Shown piece after piece: positions 16,219 through 23,444 of a DNA stretch of 31,027 nt. The position numbers and the translations under genes were made by a program. Every line of letters starts with the position of its first letter. Positions within the stretch are counted from its first letter, which is position 1. The notes below the pieces were generated by a model. That model made no database searches and was not told the origin of the DNA. It worked only from the letters and a program-made list of their open reading frames with translations. Source of the DNA: Cyanobacteria bacterium OH_SFB_17 (GTDB lineage Bacteria > Cyanobacteriota > Vampirovibrionia > Gastranaerophilales > Gastranaerophilaceae). The stretch is from the NCBI GenBank assembly GCA_023395735.1, contig JAEWYI010000056.1, forward strand, positions 1 to 31,027, written 5' to 3'.

Positions 16219-16440
16219 ATGCAAATAAACAAAATTAACCAATATTTTAATATTAAGAATGTATGTTTCAAACAAAATGCTTCCAGTCCAAAAAGCACAA
16301 GCACAGTGGAAACAGACAATTTTTCGAAAAAAGAATTAATTGAGCCTCCTGTGGTTAAAATAAATAAGGGAATCGGACTTGTATTATCGGATGAACAGAT
16401 AGCTCAAATCAACAAAGCAAAAAATTACCCGACAATTTGA
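16219..16440 (+). CDS. Small protein with N-terminal FKQN-type signature
   Basis: The 73-residue protein begins MQINKINQYFNIKNVCFKQN. It shares the IN.IN...FK/FG pattern with the small protein at 21908, a pattern I associate with Gastranaerophilales. The middle is low-complexity and polar; the end contains LVLSDEQIAQINKAKNYPTI. There is no hydrophobic signal peptide. AAAGGAT precedes the ATG. The following gene begins 5 nt after its stop. Function unknown; the shared N-terminus might be a sorting or binding tag, which is speculative. Confidence 0.65.
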   Translation: MQINKINQYFNIKNVCFKQNASSPKSTSTVETDNFSKKELIEPPVVKINKGIGLVLSDEQIAQINKAKNYPTI

Positions 16441-16445
16441 GATTT

Positions 16446-16649
16446 ATGTATATGAATCCTTATAGAAGCAGCTATTATTATCCATATTATGAAATTGTCC
16501 AAGCAACCCCTCAAGAGCCAGCAACCAGCAAAGGAAATCTCTTAATAAATCCTAAAACCCAGTTCTTGCCTGAAGGATACGCGGTTGCAAAATCTAACGG
16601 AAGATATAGAGCAGTGAAAATTATTGATAAAACCCAACAAAGCAATTAG
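16446..16649 (+). CDS. Small Tyr-rich hypothetical protein
   Basis: The 67-residue product begins MYMNPYRSSYYYPYYEIVQA, a tyrosine/proline-rich stretch, and ends with GNLLINPKTQFLPEGYAVAK and a short basic segment. No signal peptide, membrane span or known domain is visible. It lies 5 nt after the previous small gene and is probably translated by coupling. ATG at 16446 is chosen, but ATG at 16452 and an overlapping TTG at 16437 are possible. The two appear to form a lineage-specific pair. Function unknown. Confidence 0.6.
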   Translation: MYMNPYRSSYYYPYYEIVQATPQEPATSKGNLLINPKTQFLPEGYAVAKSNGRYRAVKIIDKTQQSN

Positions 16650-16784
16650 CTCAAGTTTTAACGAAGATTTAAATATTATAGTTAAATAAAAAAACCAAGC
16701 TTCAAAGCTGCTAAACCTCTGCTTTCTGAACGCATATTTCTTGTACCCCAAAAACAAGAATAAGTTTGTAGTAAAATATAAAAA

Positions 16785-16982
16785 TGAGTACAGGCGACAA
16801 TAATACAATTAAGTGTGAGGATTAAAAGAGATGCGAGGGGTTAGACACAAAAAACGAGAGACAGCGCCAATAATCCCGAGTGCATAAATCGGGTAAGCCG
16901 ATATCTCGAAAAAGCTTGTAGAAATAAAAAAAAGTGAGTACAGGCGGCAACAATACAATTAAGTGTAAGGATGAAAAAGATG
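16785..16982 (+). repeat. Two ~49-bp direct repeats forming a duplicated translation-start region
   Basis: Copy 1 (16785-16833) and copy 2 (16935-16982) share TGAGTACAGGCG, CAATACAATTAAGTGT-like core and AGGAT, and both end in ATG. They differ at about five positions including one indel and start 150 bp apart. Copy 2 supplies the mtnA ribosome site and start codon. The 100 bp between contain CCCGA/TCGGG and TCGG/CCGA pairings that exclude each other. The preceding stretch 16650-16784 has no gene; it contains a TTCTTGT/ACAAGAA hairpin. Confidence 0.8.
16831..16887 (+). other. Possible 18-residue leader peptide after repeat copy 1
   Basis: The ATG ending repeat copy 1 opens an 18-codon frame starting MRGVRHKKRETAPII and ending at TAA 16885-16887. 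It uses the same GAGGAT-type ribosome site as mtnA uses in copy 2. It may be a leader peptide or an accident of the duplication. Confidence 0.3.
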
Positions 16983-18038
16983 GAATTTAAATCAAATATA
17001 AGAACAATAGAGTGGGTAGACAATGTTTCAAGGATGGTTGATCAGACAGTTGTTCCTTATGAATACAAATACGTCGACATTAAGACCGGTCAAGAAATGT
17101 ATGATGCGATTCAGAACATGATAGTCAGGGGTGCACCTGCGATTGGGATTGCTGGAGCGCATGGGGTGGCTTTGTACGCTCAAGAACTTGCAAAAGAAAT
17201 TACGTCAAGAGAAGAATTTGTCGAAAAATTAATTGAGCGCTCAAAATATCTTGAGAGTTCAAGACCAACAGCGGTAAATTTGAGATGGGCGGTAGAAAAC
17301 CAGCTTGAGCTTATTGAAAAATCTAAATCTGACATTATGGGAATTGTAAAAGAGCTTGTAGAAAACGGGATAAAGCTTGAATTGGAAGATATCGAGATTA
17401 ACAAAAAGATTGGTAATTACGGAGCTGAGGTTGTTCCAAAAGGTGCAACCATTTTGACTCATTGTAACGCTGGAGCGCTTGCTACTGTTGGATATGGAAC
17501 TGCTTTGGGAGTTGTTCGCTCTGCTTATGCAAACGACAATACTATAAAAGTTTTCGCAGACGAGACCAGACCAAGACAGCAAGGTGCGAGAATTACGACG
17601 TTTGAATTGGTTATGGACAAGATTCCTGTAACTCTAATCACAGACGGAATGTGTTCTTATTTCATGAAAAAGGGAATGATAGATATGGTTGTTGTCGGTG
17701 CCGACAGAATCGCTGCAAACGGCGATACAGCCAATAAGATAGGAACTTATACAGTTGCCATCGCGGCAAAATATCATAATGTTCCTTTTTATATTGCGGC
17801 TCCACTTTCTACGATTGACACAAGAATTAAGACAGGGGATGAAATTCCGATTGAAGAACGCTCACATGAAGAAGTTACTCACATCAACGGGAAAAGGATT
17901 TGTGCCGAGGGCGTAAACATAATTAACCCTGGGTTTGATGTAACTCCAAACGAGCTTATTTCAGGGATTATAACTGAAGTCGGAATATTGAAACCTGATT
18001 TTAAAACTTCTATTAAAGAGGCTTTTAATCGCTTTTAA
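16980..18038 (+). CDS. mtnA: 5-Methylthioribose-1-phosphate isomerase
   Basis: MtnA converts methylthioribose-1-phosphate to methylthioribulose-1-phosphate in salvage of methylthioadenosine; family members also accept 5-deoxyribose-1-phosphate. The 352-residue protein shows RGAPAIGIAGAHGV at 50-63, RPTAVNLRWA near 95-104, the catalytic Cys162 in LTHCNAGALATVGYGTA, DETRPRQQGAR near 194-204 and catalytic Asp242 in GADRIAANGDTANKIGTY. ATG at 16980 is preferred, since AAGGAT lies about 8 nt upstream; the earlier ATG at 16971 overlaps it. No other methionine-salvage genes are adjacent. Its 3' end overlaps the convergent MEMO-AMMECR1 gene by 14 bp. Confidence 0.95.
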   Translation: MEFKSNIRTIEWVDNVSRMVDQTVVPYEYKYVDIKTGQEMYDAIQNMIVRGAPAIGIAGAHGVALYAQELAKEITSREEFVEKLIERSKYLESSRPTAVNLRWAVENQLELIEKSKSDIMGIVKELVENGIKLELEDIEINKKIGNYGAEVVPKGATILTHCNAGALATVGYGTALGVVRSAYANDNTIKVFADETRPRQQGARITTFELVMDKIPVTLITDGMCSYFMKKGMIDMVVVGADRIAANGDTANKIGTYTVAIAAKYHNVPFYIAAPLSTIDTRIKTGDEIPIEERSHEEVTHINGKRICAEGVNIINPGFDVTPNELISGIITEVGILKPDFKTSIKEAFNRF

Positions 18039-19362
18039 TATATTCTGTCGTAAACTTATAGGCTTCAAAGGTTGGAGAAAAATAATCGGGATCCATGCCT
18101 GCCTTTATTTTAAGTGATTTGAGAAACAAGCCTTTATCTGGCAGCTGTCCCCAGACAGAAGGAAGATATACGGCTTGTTTTCTTTTGTCGTTTATAATTA
18201 TTCCGTCAATATTCTGGCGAATTTTTTTCAACAAGTCTTCTTCTCCGTCAAAGGTAATTTTTTCGGGAGTCGAGAGCAGAGAAACGTTTATTGACAACTC
18301 ATTTAGCTCTTCTTTTTGAAGCGGAGGAAACCTTGGATCCGAAAAAGCCGAATTTTGAGCATTTTGTGCAATATCCTCTATCAATGGTCTGTGGGCGATA
18401 ATCGTTCCTATACAGCCTCGAAGGTCGTTATTTTTTTCAAGAGTGATAAAACTTGCACCGGTTTGTCCAAAAACGGCCGGAATGTTTTCTAATCTAAGAT
18501 TTTCATTTTTTAACTGAGCCTGAAGACTTTTTTTGCAGATGTCTATTGTGTAGGTTGAATAGTAATTTTTAATAAACTGATTTTTGCTACCTTCGTATAA
18601 AAGCCAGCTGCCATAACCTACGACTCTTGTTTCATCTCCGGTGATATCAGACGAATTGTACATTCCAAGGCGGATAAGGGAATATTTTTTAGATTCTGCA
18701 AACATCATCAAGGCGATTACGCCGGCCGCGCCGCAGGCGCGGCCGGCAGAGAACTTGTCGTAAGAATTTGATTCGATATAATTGGCAGTATCTTCATCGA
18801 TTTTCTTTGCGTCTTTTGAACTGTAAAAATGACTTAAATCAGAAGATATCACAAAACCGTTTTCTGGATTTGACCAAAAATGTTCGATTATTTTTTTTAA
18901 CTTTAAAACATTTACACCGAGGATAGGGATTATTTTTTTATCCGGAGTAAATTTTTGGACAAAAGGCAATTGTACTTCGATTGAATGTTCATCTTCAAAG
19001 GCTTCGTTTTGAAGATTACATTCAAAATCTGATAAAAGTTGGTTTGTTATATCTTTATTTACCTCCAGATTGCCCAACGGGGTTGAAAATATATCATAGT
19101 TTGATATCGAGACATCTTTTATTCCAACATAATGAGGAGGTGCTATAACGAAAATGTTTTTAACATTTTTATCAAAATATTGAAACCCTTTTGCAGCAAG
19201 CTTTCCTGAAAACTCATAGCCTGCATGCGGCACTATAATTGCTCTTGTTTTATAGTCGCAGTCTGGTTTAGAATTTTTATCAAAGTATTCGAGCTGATTT
19301 TCAAGCTCGATTTTATTTTTTGTATAAAATTTTCCTGCGGCGGAAGGTTGCTTAATATTCAT
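18025..19362 (-). CDS. MEMO-AMMECR1 fusion protein (AmmeMemoRadiSam A+B)
   Basis: The 445-residue protein joins two domains usually encoded separately. Residues 1 to about 258 are a MEMO domain (dioxygenase-like fold): VPHAGYEFSG with H46, APPHYVG with H77, EHSIEVQLPF, SSDLSHF and RACGA with C210. These correspond to the metal-site His/His/Cys of human MEMO1. Residues about 263-445 are an AMMECR1 domain, with its hallmark LRGCIGT at 314-320, then SAFSDPRFPPL and VYLPSVWGQLPDKGLFL. In bacteria these occur with the radical SAM enzyme AmrS, which lies divergently next door. The reaction and substrate are not known to me. A GC-only hairpin lies within the codons around C210. Confidence 0.95.
   Translation of the reverse strand: MNIKQPSAAGKFYTKNKIELENQLEYFDKNSKPDCDYKTRAIIVPHAGYEFSGKLAAKGFQYFDKNVKNIFVIAPPHYVGIKDVSISNYDIFSTPLGNLEVNKDITNQLLSDFECNLQNEAFEDEHSIEVQLPFVQKFTPDKKIIPILGVNVLKLKKIIEHFWSNPENGFVISSDLSHFYSSKDAKKIDEDTANYIESNSYDKFSAGRACGAAGVIALMMFAESKKYSLIRLGMYNSSDITGDETRVVGYGSWLLYEGSKNQFIKNYYSTYTIDICKKSLQAQLKNENLRLENIPAVFGQTGASFITLEKNNDLRGCIGTIIAHRPLIEDIAQNAQNSAFSDPRFPPLQKEELNELSINVSLLSTPEKITFDGEEDLLKKIRQNIDGIIINDKRKQAVYLPSVWGQLPDKGLFLKSLKIKAGMDPDYFSPTFEAYKFTTEYIKSD
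18721..18747. repeat. 12-bp all-GC perfect inverted repeat in the MEMO domain
   Basis: GCCGGCCGCGCC, a GCA loop, then GGCGCGGCCGGC, fully complementary and 100 percent GC in an AT-rich gene. It encodes part of the conserved SAGRACGAAG segment. Confidence 0.9.
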
Positions 19363-19396
19363 AGTAAGTTTACCTATTAATTTTTTGACTTGTTAG

Positions 19397-19404
19397 ATTA
19401 TAAT
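19397..19404. promoter_or_regulatory. Shared back-to-back -10 core of the MEMO and AmrS promoters
   Basis: ATTATAAT reads TATAAT on the plus strand (19399-19404, 7 nt before the AmrS ATG, no Shine-Dalgarno) and TATAAT on the minus strand (19402 to 19397, about 35 nt before the MEMO-AMMECR1 ATG). The two promoters would compete for the same bases. Clear -35 boxes are not seen. Confidence 0.5.
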
Positions 19405-19411
19405 ATAAACT

Positions 19412-20413
19412 ATGAAATACCAAAATACCCTAGAGGATAATAAAATTCAATGTACGATTTGTCCGCGATTGTGCAAACTTGCAGAAGGTCGGGCGGGGTT
19501 TTGCCAGATAAGAGAGAATCAGGGTGGGAATGTCGTTTTAACCTCTTATGGCTATAATACGGGACTTGCGATTGACCCTATCGAAAAAAAACCTCTTTAT
19601 CACTTTTATCCGGGGTCAAAGGTGCTTTCTTTCGGCACTTTGGGATGTAATATGGGGTGCCTTTTTTGCCAAAACTGGCACATCACAAAGGTCAAAGCGG
19701 ATTCAAAACATTTGAAGCATTATCCGCCTGAAAAAATTGTCGAAATTGCAAAAAATATGGGCTGCAAAAGTGTCGCTTTTACTTATAACGATCCTGTGAT
19801 TTTTTTCGAGTACGCAATTGATACTGCAAAAATATGCAGAGAAGAAGGGATTAAGACAATTGCGGTGACTGCCGGTTATATTAATCCTGAGCCCAGAAAA
19901 GAATTTTTTGCTTATATGGATGCGGCAAACGTTGATTTAAAAAGTTTTAGCGAAGATTTTTACAAAAAAAATTGCATGGCACATCTGGAGCCTGTTTTAG
20001 ACACGATTAAATACATAAAACAAAAAACCAATTGCTGGCTGGAGCTTACAACCCTTTTGATTGAAGGTGAAAACGATTCTTCAAAAGAGCTGGAAGCGGA
20101 GTGTGCTTGGATTGTGGACAATTTGGGAAGAAATGTTCCGCTTCATTTTAGTGCTTTTCATCCTGATTACAAATTTATGAATAAGCCAAAAACTTCTAGC
20201 GAAACTCTTTTTAGAGCCTATGATATTGCCAAAAAGGCTGGCTTAAATTATGTATATAGCGGAAACATCATAGACGCTGCATCATCTACAACATATTGTT
20301 CTTCTTGCGAAAAACCATTGATTATAAGACGCGGATATGAAATTTTAGAAAACAAGATTGAAAAAGGACGCTGTATTTACTGCGGAGCAAAAAACTCAGG
20401 GCTGTTTAATTAG
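19412..20413 (+). CDS. amrS: AmmeMemoRadiSam system radical SAM enzyme AmrS
   Basis: The 333-residue radical SAM enzyme is related to pyruvate-formate-lyase activating enzymes. The 4Fe-4S cluster binding C79-x3-C83-x2-C86 is in GCNMGCLFCQNWH. Before it is a Cys group CTICPRLC...GFC (C14, C17, C21, C31); after the barrel is a C-terminal zinc-ribbon-like set (C296, C299, C321, C324). These extra groups suit the AmrS subfamily and could hold additional metal. It would cleave SAM to 5'-deoxyadenosyl radical and modify an unknown target together with the MEMO and AMMECR1 domains encoded divergently 50 bp away. ATG at 19412 has no ribosome site but a TATAAT ending 7 nt upstream. Confidence 0.95.
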   Translation: MKYQNTLEDNKIQCTICPRLCKLAEGRAGFCQIRENQGGNVVLTSYGYNTGLAIDPIEKKPLYHFYPGSKVLSFGTLGCNMGCLFCQNWHITKVKADSKHLKHYPPEKIVEIAKNMGCKSVAFTYNDPVIFFEYAIDTAKICREEGIKTIAVTAGYINPEPRKEFFAYMDAANVDLKSFSEDFYKKNCMAHLEPVLDTIKYIKQKTNCWLELTTLLIEGENDSSKELEAECAWIVDNLGRNVPLHFSAFHPDYKFMNKPKTSSETLFRAYDIAKKAGLNYVYSGNIIDAASSTTYCSSCEKPLIIRRGYEILENKIEKGRCIYCGAKNSGLFN

Positions 20414-20560
20414 AAGCTTGGATGTTTGGAGGTTTAGCAGCTCGGACGTTTAGAGGCGCTCAGAAGCTTAGTAGTAGGGTGGGCTTCAGCCCACCAGAAC
20501 AAACAGCTTGATGGTTTTTGAAGCTTAGTAGCTTATTAGATTTTATTTTTTGCTTAAATA
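20414..20560. repeat. Intergenic imperfect repeats with a REP-like palindrome
   Basis: Several related units such as GAAGCTTGGATGTTTGGAGG and GCAGCTCGGACGTTTAGAGG, plus GAAGCTTAGTAG occurring twice, fill this convergent gap. In their midst GGTGGGCT/AGCCCACC (20478-20495, TC loop) is a palindrome of REP type. A GCTTAAATATAAGC hairpin lies just beyond. The remainder to 20636 has no gene. Confidence 0.65.
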
Positions 20561-20636
20561 TAAGCACATGCTCTGACAGCTCACCCTATGGATGCACTAG
20601 CGAATATTTATATAAATAAAATAACTAATGCCAGCC

Positions 20637-21734
20637 CTATTCGCCTGTTTGGGTTTGGATTTCGTCTTTTACGTCATCTGCAAGCTCTGGAATTTGTTTG
20701 TCCATTGTAGCCCCCAACTCTTGAACCCTTTCAATATTTCTCATAATACTGTCTTGACCTGACAGTTTTGTGAGCGCGGAAATAAGATTTTTTCTTGCAG
20801 AAAGAATATCTTTTAACATTTCGGCAAATTTTGAAAGCATCTTAGAGCACAATCTTGAAATTTCTACCGCATTTTTGTTCTGTTTTGAAACTGTATGAAA
20901 CTGATTTATTATCTTTAACGCTGCAAGCAAAGTTGATGGAGAAACAGGCATAACATTGTTTTTCCAAGCCAAATCCCACAGCTTATTATCTTCACAAAAC
21001 AAAAGCGAATAGCAACTTTCTATCGGAACAAACATTAAAACATAATCAGGAGATGCTAAGTCTTCTGCATAACTTCTTTTGGACAATCCTGCGATATGGG
21101 CCTTTGTAGAATCGATAAACTCTTTGAGACAAACTTCTTTATCTTGTTCATCCTGTGCGTTTACATAAGCCTCCCAAGAAGCAAGCGAAGTTTTTGCATC
21201 GATAAAAACCTTTCTTTCTTCAGGCAAATTAACAGTAGCATCAGGTCTGCCTTCTGCACTGCCGCTTTGAATTTCGTATTCTTCGCCTTTTCTAAGTCCT
21301 GAAGATTCCAAAACTCTCTCTAAAACAATCTCGCCCCAGCTACCTTGTTTTCTGTTATCACTTTTCATGACATTAACAAGAGAAGTCGTGTAGTGAGAAA
21401 TTTTATTGCCTTCTTCGATAAAAGATTTTATGTTTGTATCAAATTGAGTAAGCTTTTCTGCTTCTGTTTTAAGATTGAATTCAGTCCTTTTTTCAAAATC
21501 TTCTATTCTTTCTTTGAATTTTGAGAAAAATTCTTCAAGTTTTTCTCTGTTTTTCATAGAAAACTCTTCTGATGTTTCTTTAAAAATTCTGTTCGTAAGA
21601 TTTTCAAATTGAAGATGAAGCTGAGAAACCATTTCATCTTTTGATTTTTCACTTTTTTTCTGGATTAAGCTAAATATTGCATAAACAAGCCCTGCACCTG
21701 ATATAAACCCTATTAAAAAAATTATTATTTCCAT
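20637..21734 (-). CDS. rmuC: DNA recombination protein RmuC homologue
   Basis: RmuC proteins limit DNA inversions and are nuclease-like. The 365-residue protein has an N-terminal membrane segment (MEIIIFLIGFISGAGLVYAI), a coiled coil over about residues 30-110, and the conserved core: GSWGEIVLERVLESSGL near 132, GRPDATVNLP, VFIDAKTSL near 176 (a PD-(D/E)xK-like nuclease motif) and LMFVPIESCYSLL near 230. The ATG has GGGGATAGG just upstream. It is flanked by the repeat-filled convergent gap and by a divergent small gene. Confidence 0.95.
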   Translation of the reverse strand: MEIIIFLIGFISGAGLVYAIFSLIQKKSEKSKDEMVSQLHLQFENLTNRIFKETSEEFSMKNREKLEEFFSKFKERIEDFEKRTEFNLKTEAEKLTQFDTNIKSFIEEGNKISHYTTSLVNVMKSDNRKQGSWGEIVLERVLESSGLRKGEEYEIQSGSAEGRPDATVNLPEERKVFIDAKTSLASWEAYVNAQDEQDKEVCLKEFIDSTKAHIAGLSKRSYAEDLASPDYVLMFVPIESCYSLLFCEDNKLWDLAWKNNVMPVSPSTLLAALKIINQFHTVSKQNKNAVEISRLCSKMLSKFAEMLKDILSARKNLISALTKLSGQDSIMRNIERVQELGATMDKQIPELADDVKDEIQTQTGE

Positions 21735-21907
21735 ACACCTATCCCCTTTTTATAAATTTTAGCATAAAAAATGTTTGCTTTGACCAATACAAATTTAAAA
21801 CAGCCAAATATTACCTTTTGTAAAAACATCTAAAACCCGCTAACAAAAAATAACTTTTTTGATTTTTAAAATTACATCACAGAATTTACAAACGAGGAGT
21901 TCATTAA

Positions 21908-22297
21908 ATGAAACTAAACGCAATCAATCAGGCTACACCGCAAAAAATCCACTTTGGAAACGAAACCTCCTTTGGAGCCGATGATTCCAAAACTTTAGAA
22001 AATGTAAGAGCAATAATGCAAGAAAAATCTAGCATAGATTTTCCAGAAATAAGACATTCAGATAGTTATAGAAAAGTTTCAACATATTATGACAAAGGCG
22101 ATCGCCATTGGATTGGAGAAAAAACGTTAGGTAAAGATAAAATCAAATTCTTGAATAATCTTCAAGGTTATCTCTATGATTCAAATTTATCCCAAGAGCA
22201 AGAAGAAAAATTTCTCAAAAATCTTAAAAAAGCTGCCAAAATAATCAGAAAAGTAGAAAAATGGCATGCTGTAAAAAACTTCTTCAGAATTCGTTAA
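21908..22297 (+). CDS. Small FGN-type protein, 129 residues
   Basis: The product begins MKLNAINQATPQKIHFGN followed by ETSFG, the same type of N-terminal signature as the protein at 16219. The rest is charged and helical, rich in Lys and Glu (LSQEQEEKFLKNLKKAAKII). There is no signal peptide, membrane span or recognised domain. GAGGAG 8 nt before the ATG supports it, and a perfect terminator follows. It is probably monocistronic. The N-terminal signature seems lineage-specific; function unknown. Confidence 0.75.
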   Translation: MKLNAINQATPQKIHFGNETSFGADDSKTLENVRAIMQEKSSIDFPEIRHSDSYRKVSTYYDKGDRHWIGEKTLGKDKIKFLNNLQGYLYDSNLSQEQEEKFLKNLKKAAKIIRKVEKWHAVKNFFRIR

Positions 22298-22316
22298 TTT
22301 GTTAAAATAATCAAAC

Positions 22317-22351
22317 AAAAAGGGCTCGAAATTTCATTTCGAGCCCTTTTT
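22317..22351. terminator. Bidirectional terminator
   Basis: AAAAAGGGCTCGAAAT, a TTC loop and ATTTCGAGCCCTTTTT form a perfect 16-bp stem with T-runs in both directions. It sits between the convergent FGN-type gene and the GGDEF gene and serves both. Confidence 0.95.
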
Positions 22352-22366
22352 ATAATTAAACAATTA

Positions 22367-23239
22367 TTATTCTCCTAGATTAATCTGAGAGAATTGAACT
22401 ATTTTGTTTTTGCCGCGTTTTTTTGCGTTATAAAGCGCGTGTTCCGCGTATCTGATTATTGTATTAGAATCTTCTTCAATATTTTCAAGGCATGGATATG
22501 TTGAGATTCCGCCTGAAATTGTAATCGGATGACGCTCTTCTTCACCTGCAGGGATAAATTCCATTCTTTCAATATCACGTCTGAATCGTTCTGCAAATAG
22601 AAACGCATTTTCTTCAGAAGTGTTTGGAAGAACAAGCAAGAATTCTTCGTCACCGTATCTTGTCAAAATATCTTCTTTTCTGACAAGTGATTTTAATTTG
22701 TCCGCCAAAGAACGAAGCAAAATATCGCCCCAATCATAACCGTACATGTCGTTTACAACTTTGAAAAAGTCGATATCAAACAAAAGACAAGAAAGTTTTG
22801 TTTTATAACGTTTTGCACGCGAAATTTCAGCATCAAGTCTTTCGTGAAGATATTTTCTGTTATGAAGCCCTGTAAGCTCGTCTGTTGTGGTTGTTACAGT
22901 CAAATTTTCCTTTAATTCTTTGATTTTTAAAAGAGTTTTTACCCTGATAAGAAGTTCATCTTTATTCACAGGGGTTGATATAAAATCATACCCTTCAGCT
23001 CTTACTGTTGGCTGGCTAAAAACAGCACCAACAAAAAGCATCGGGCAAGAAAATTTTGTTGTCATCAATGTATCTTTTACATCAGCGTCAGATTCTATTA
23101 TCAACAAGCTTGGGTTTAAAATAGAATATTCTTTTAAATTTTTATCCGATTCAACTCTACATGTAACCTCGTCAAGCTCTGACAAAATGTTAGTTAAAGA
23201 AGATTCTGATTTTGATGAATAAATAACTATATTTCTCAT
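22367..23239 (-). CDS. Degenerate receiver-GGDEF protein
   Basis: The 290-residue protein has a pseudo-receiver at about 1-105 and a GGDEF domain at about 118-285. The receiver lacks the phospho-acceptor Asp (LLIIESDADV) and the conserved Lys (ISTPV in place of KP). The GGDEF domain keeps LTGLHNRKYL, FDIDFFKVVND and the I-site RKED at 187-190, exactly five residues before the signature. The signature itself is GDEEF (196-200) instead of GG(D/E)EF, with the second Gly replaced by Asp. Catalysis is therefore doubtful, but cyclic-di-GMP binding through the I-site is possible. AAGGAGA precedes the ATG. It diverges from a PilZ gene. Confidence 0.9.
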   Translation of the reverse strand: MRNIVIYSSKSESSLTNILSELDEVTCRVESDKNLKEYSILNPSLLIIESDADVKDTLMTTKFSCPMLFVGAVFSQPTVRAEGYDFISTPVNKDELLIRVKTLLKIKELKENLTVTTTTDELTGLHNRKYLHERLDAEISRAKRYKTKLSCLLFDIDFFKVVNDMYGYDWGDILLRSLADKLKSLVRKEDILTRYGDEEFLLVLPNTSEENAFLFAERFRRDIERMEFIPAGEEERHPITISGGISTYPCLENIEEDSNTIIRYAEHALYNAKKRGKNKIVQFSQINLGE

Positions 23240-23408
23240 ATAATTCTCCTTTTGTTAATCTCTATTTTAACAGAATTATATTAAAAAACAATAATGTTAA
23301 GAAAAATATTCTAACATGCCCGAAGAGACTGAAACTCAAGATAAAAACCTTTTCTTTTCGATTATAGAAAAATATCTCGTTTTAAAACAGGTTTAATTTC
23401 TTAACAAC

Positions 23409-23437
23409 TTGCTTTTTGTAAATGTGTTATTTACAAT
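23409..23437 (+). promoter_or_regulatory. Promoter of the PilZ gene, leaderless type
   Basis: TTGCTT (23409-23414), a 17-nt spacer and TACAAT (23432-23437), ending 7 nt before the ATG at 23445. No Shine-Dalgarno is present between. Confidence 0.7.
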
Positions 23438-23444
23438 ATAAGTC

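Noticed and set aside
16831..16887. 18-residue frame treated as a certain leader peptide
   Set aside because: Listed only as possible, since it may result simply from duplication of the mtnA start region.
16785..16982. Two direct repeats considered as CRISPR or a SAM (S-box) riboswitch
   Set aside because: Only two copies, ending in start codons, with no cas gene. The conserved S-box sequence blocks are not present.
23296..23316. ATGTTA...TAACAT inverted repeat resembling the putative metal-regulator operator
   Set aside because: Half-site spacing is 12 rather than 8 nt, the centre is AT-rich, and no metal-related gene is adjacent.
23315..23395. 26-codon frame (MPEETETQDKNLFFS...) between the GGDEF and PilZ genes
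   Set aside because: No ribosome site, and its length and context give no support beyond chance.
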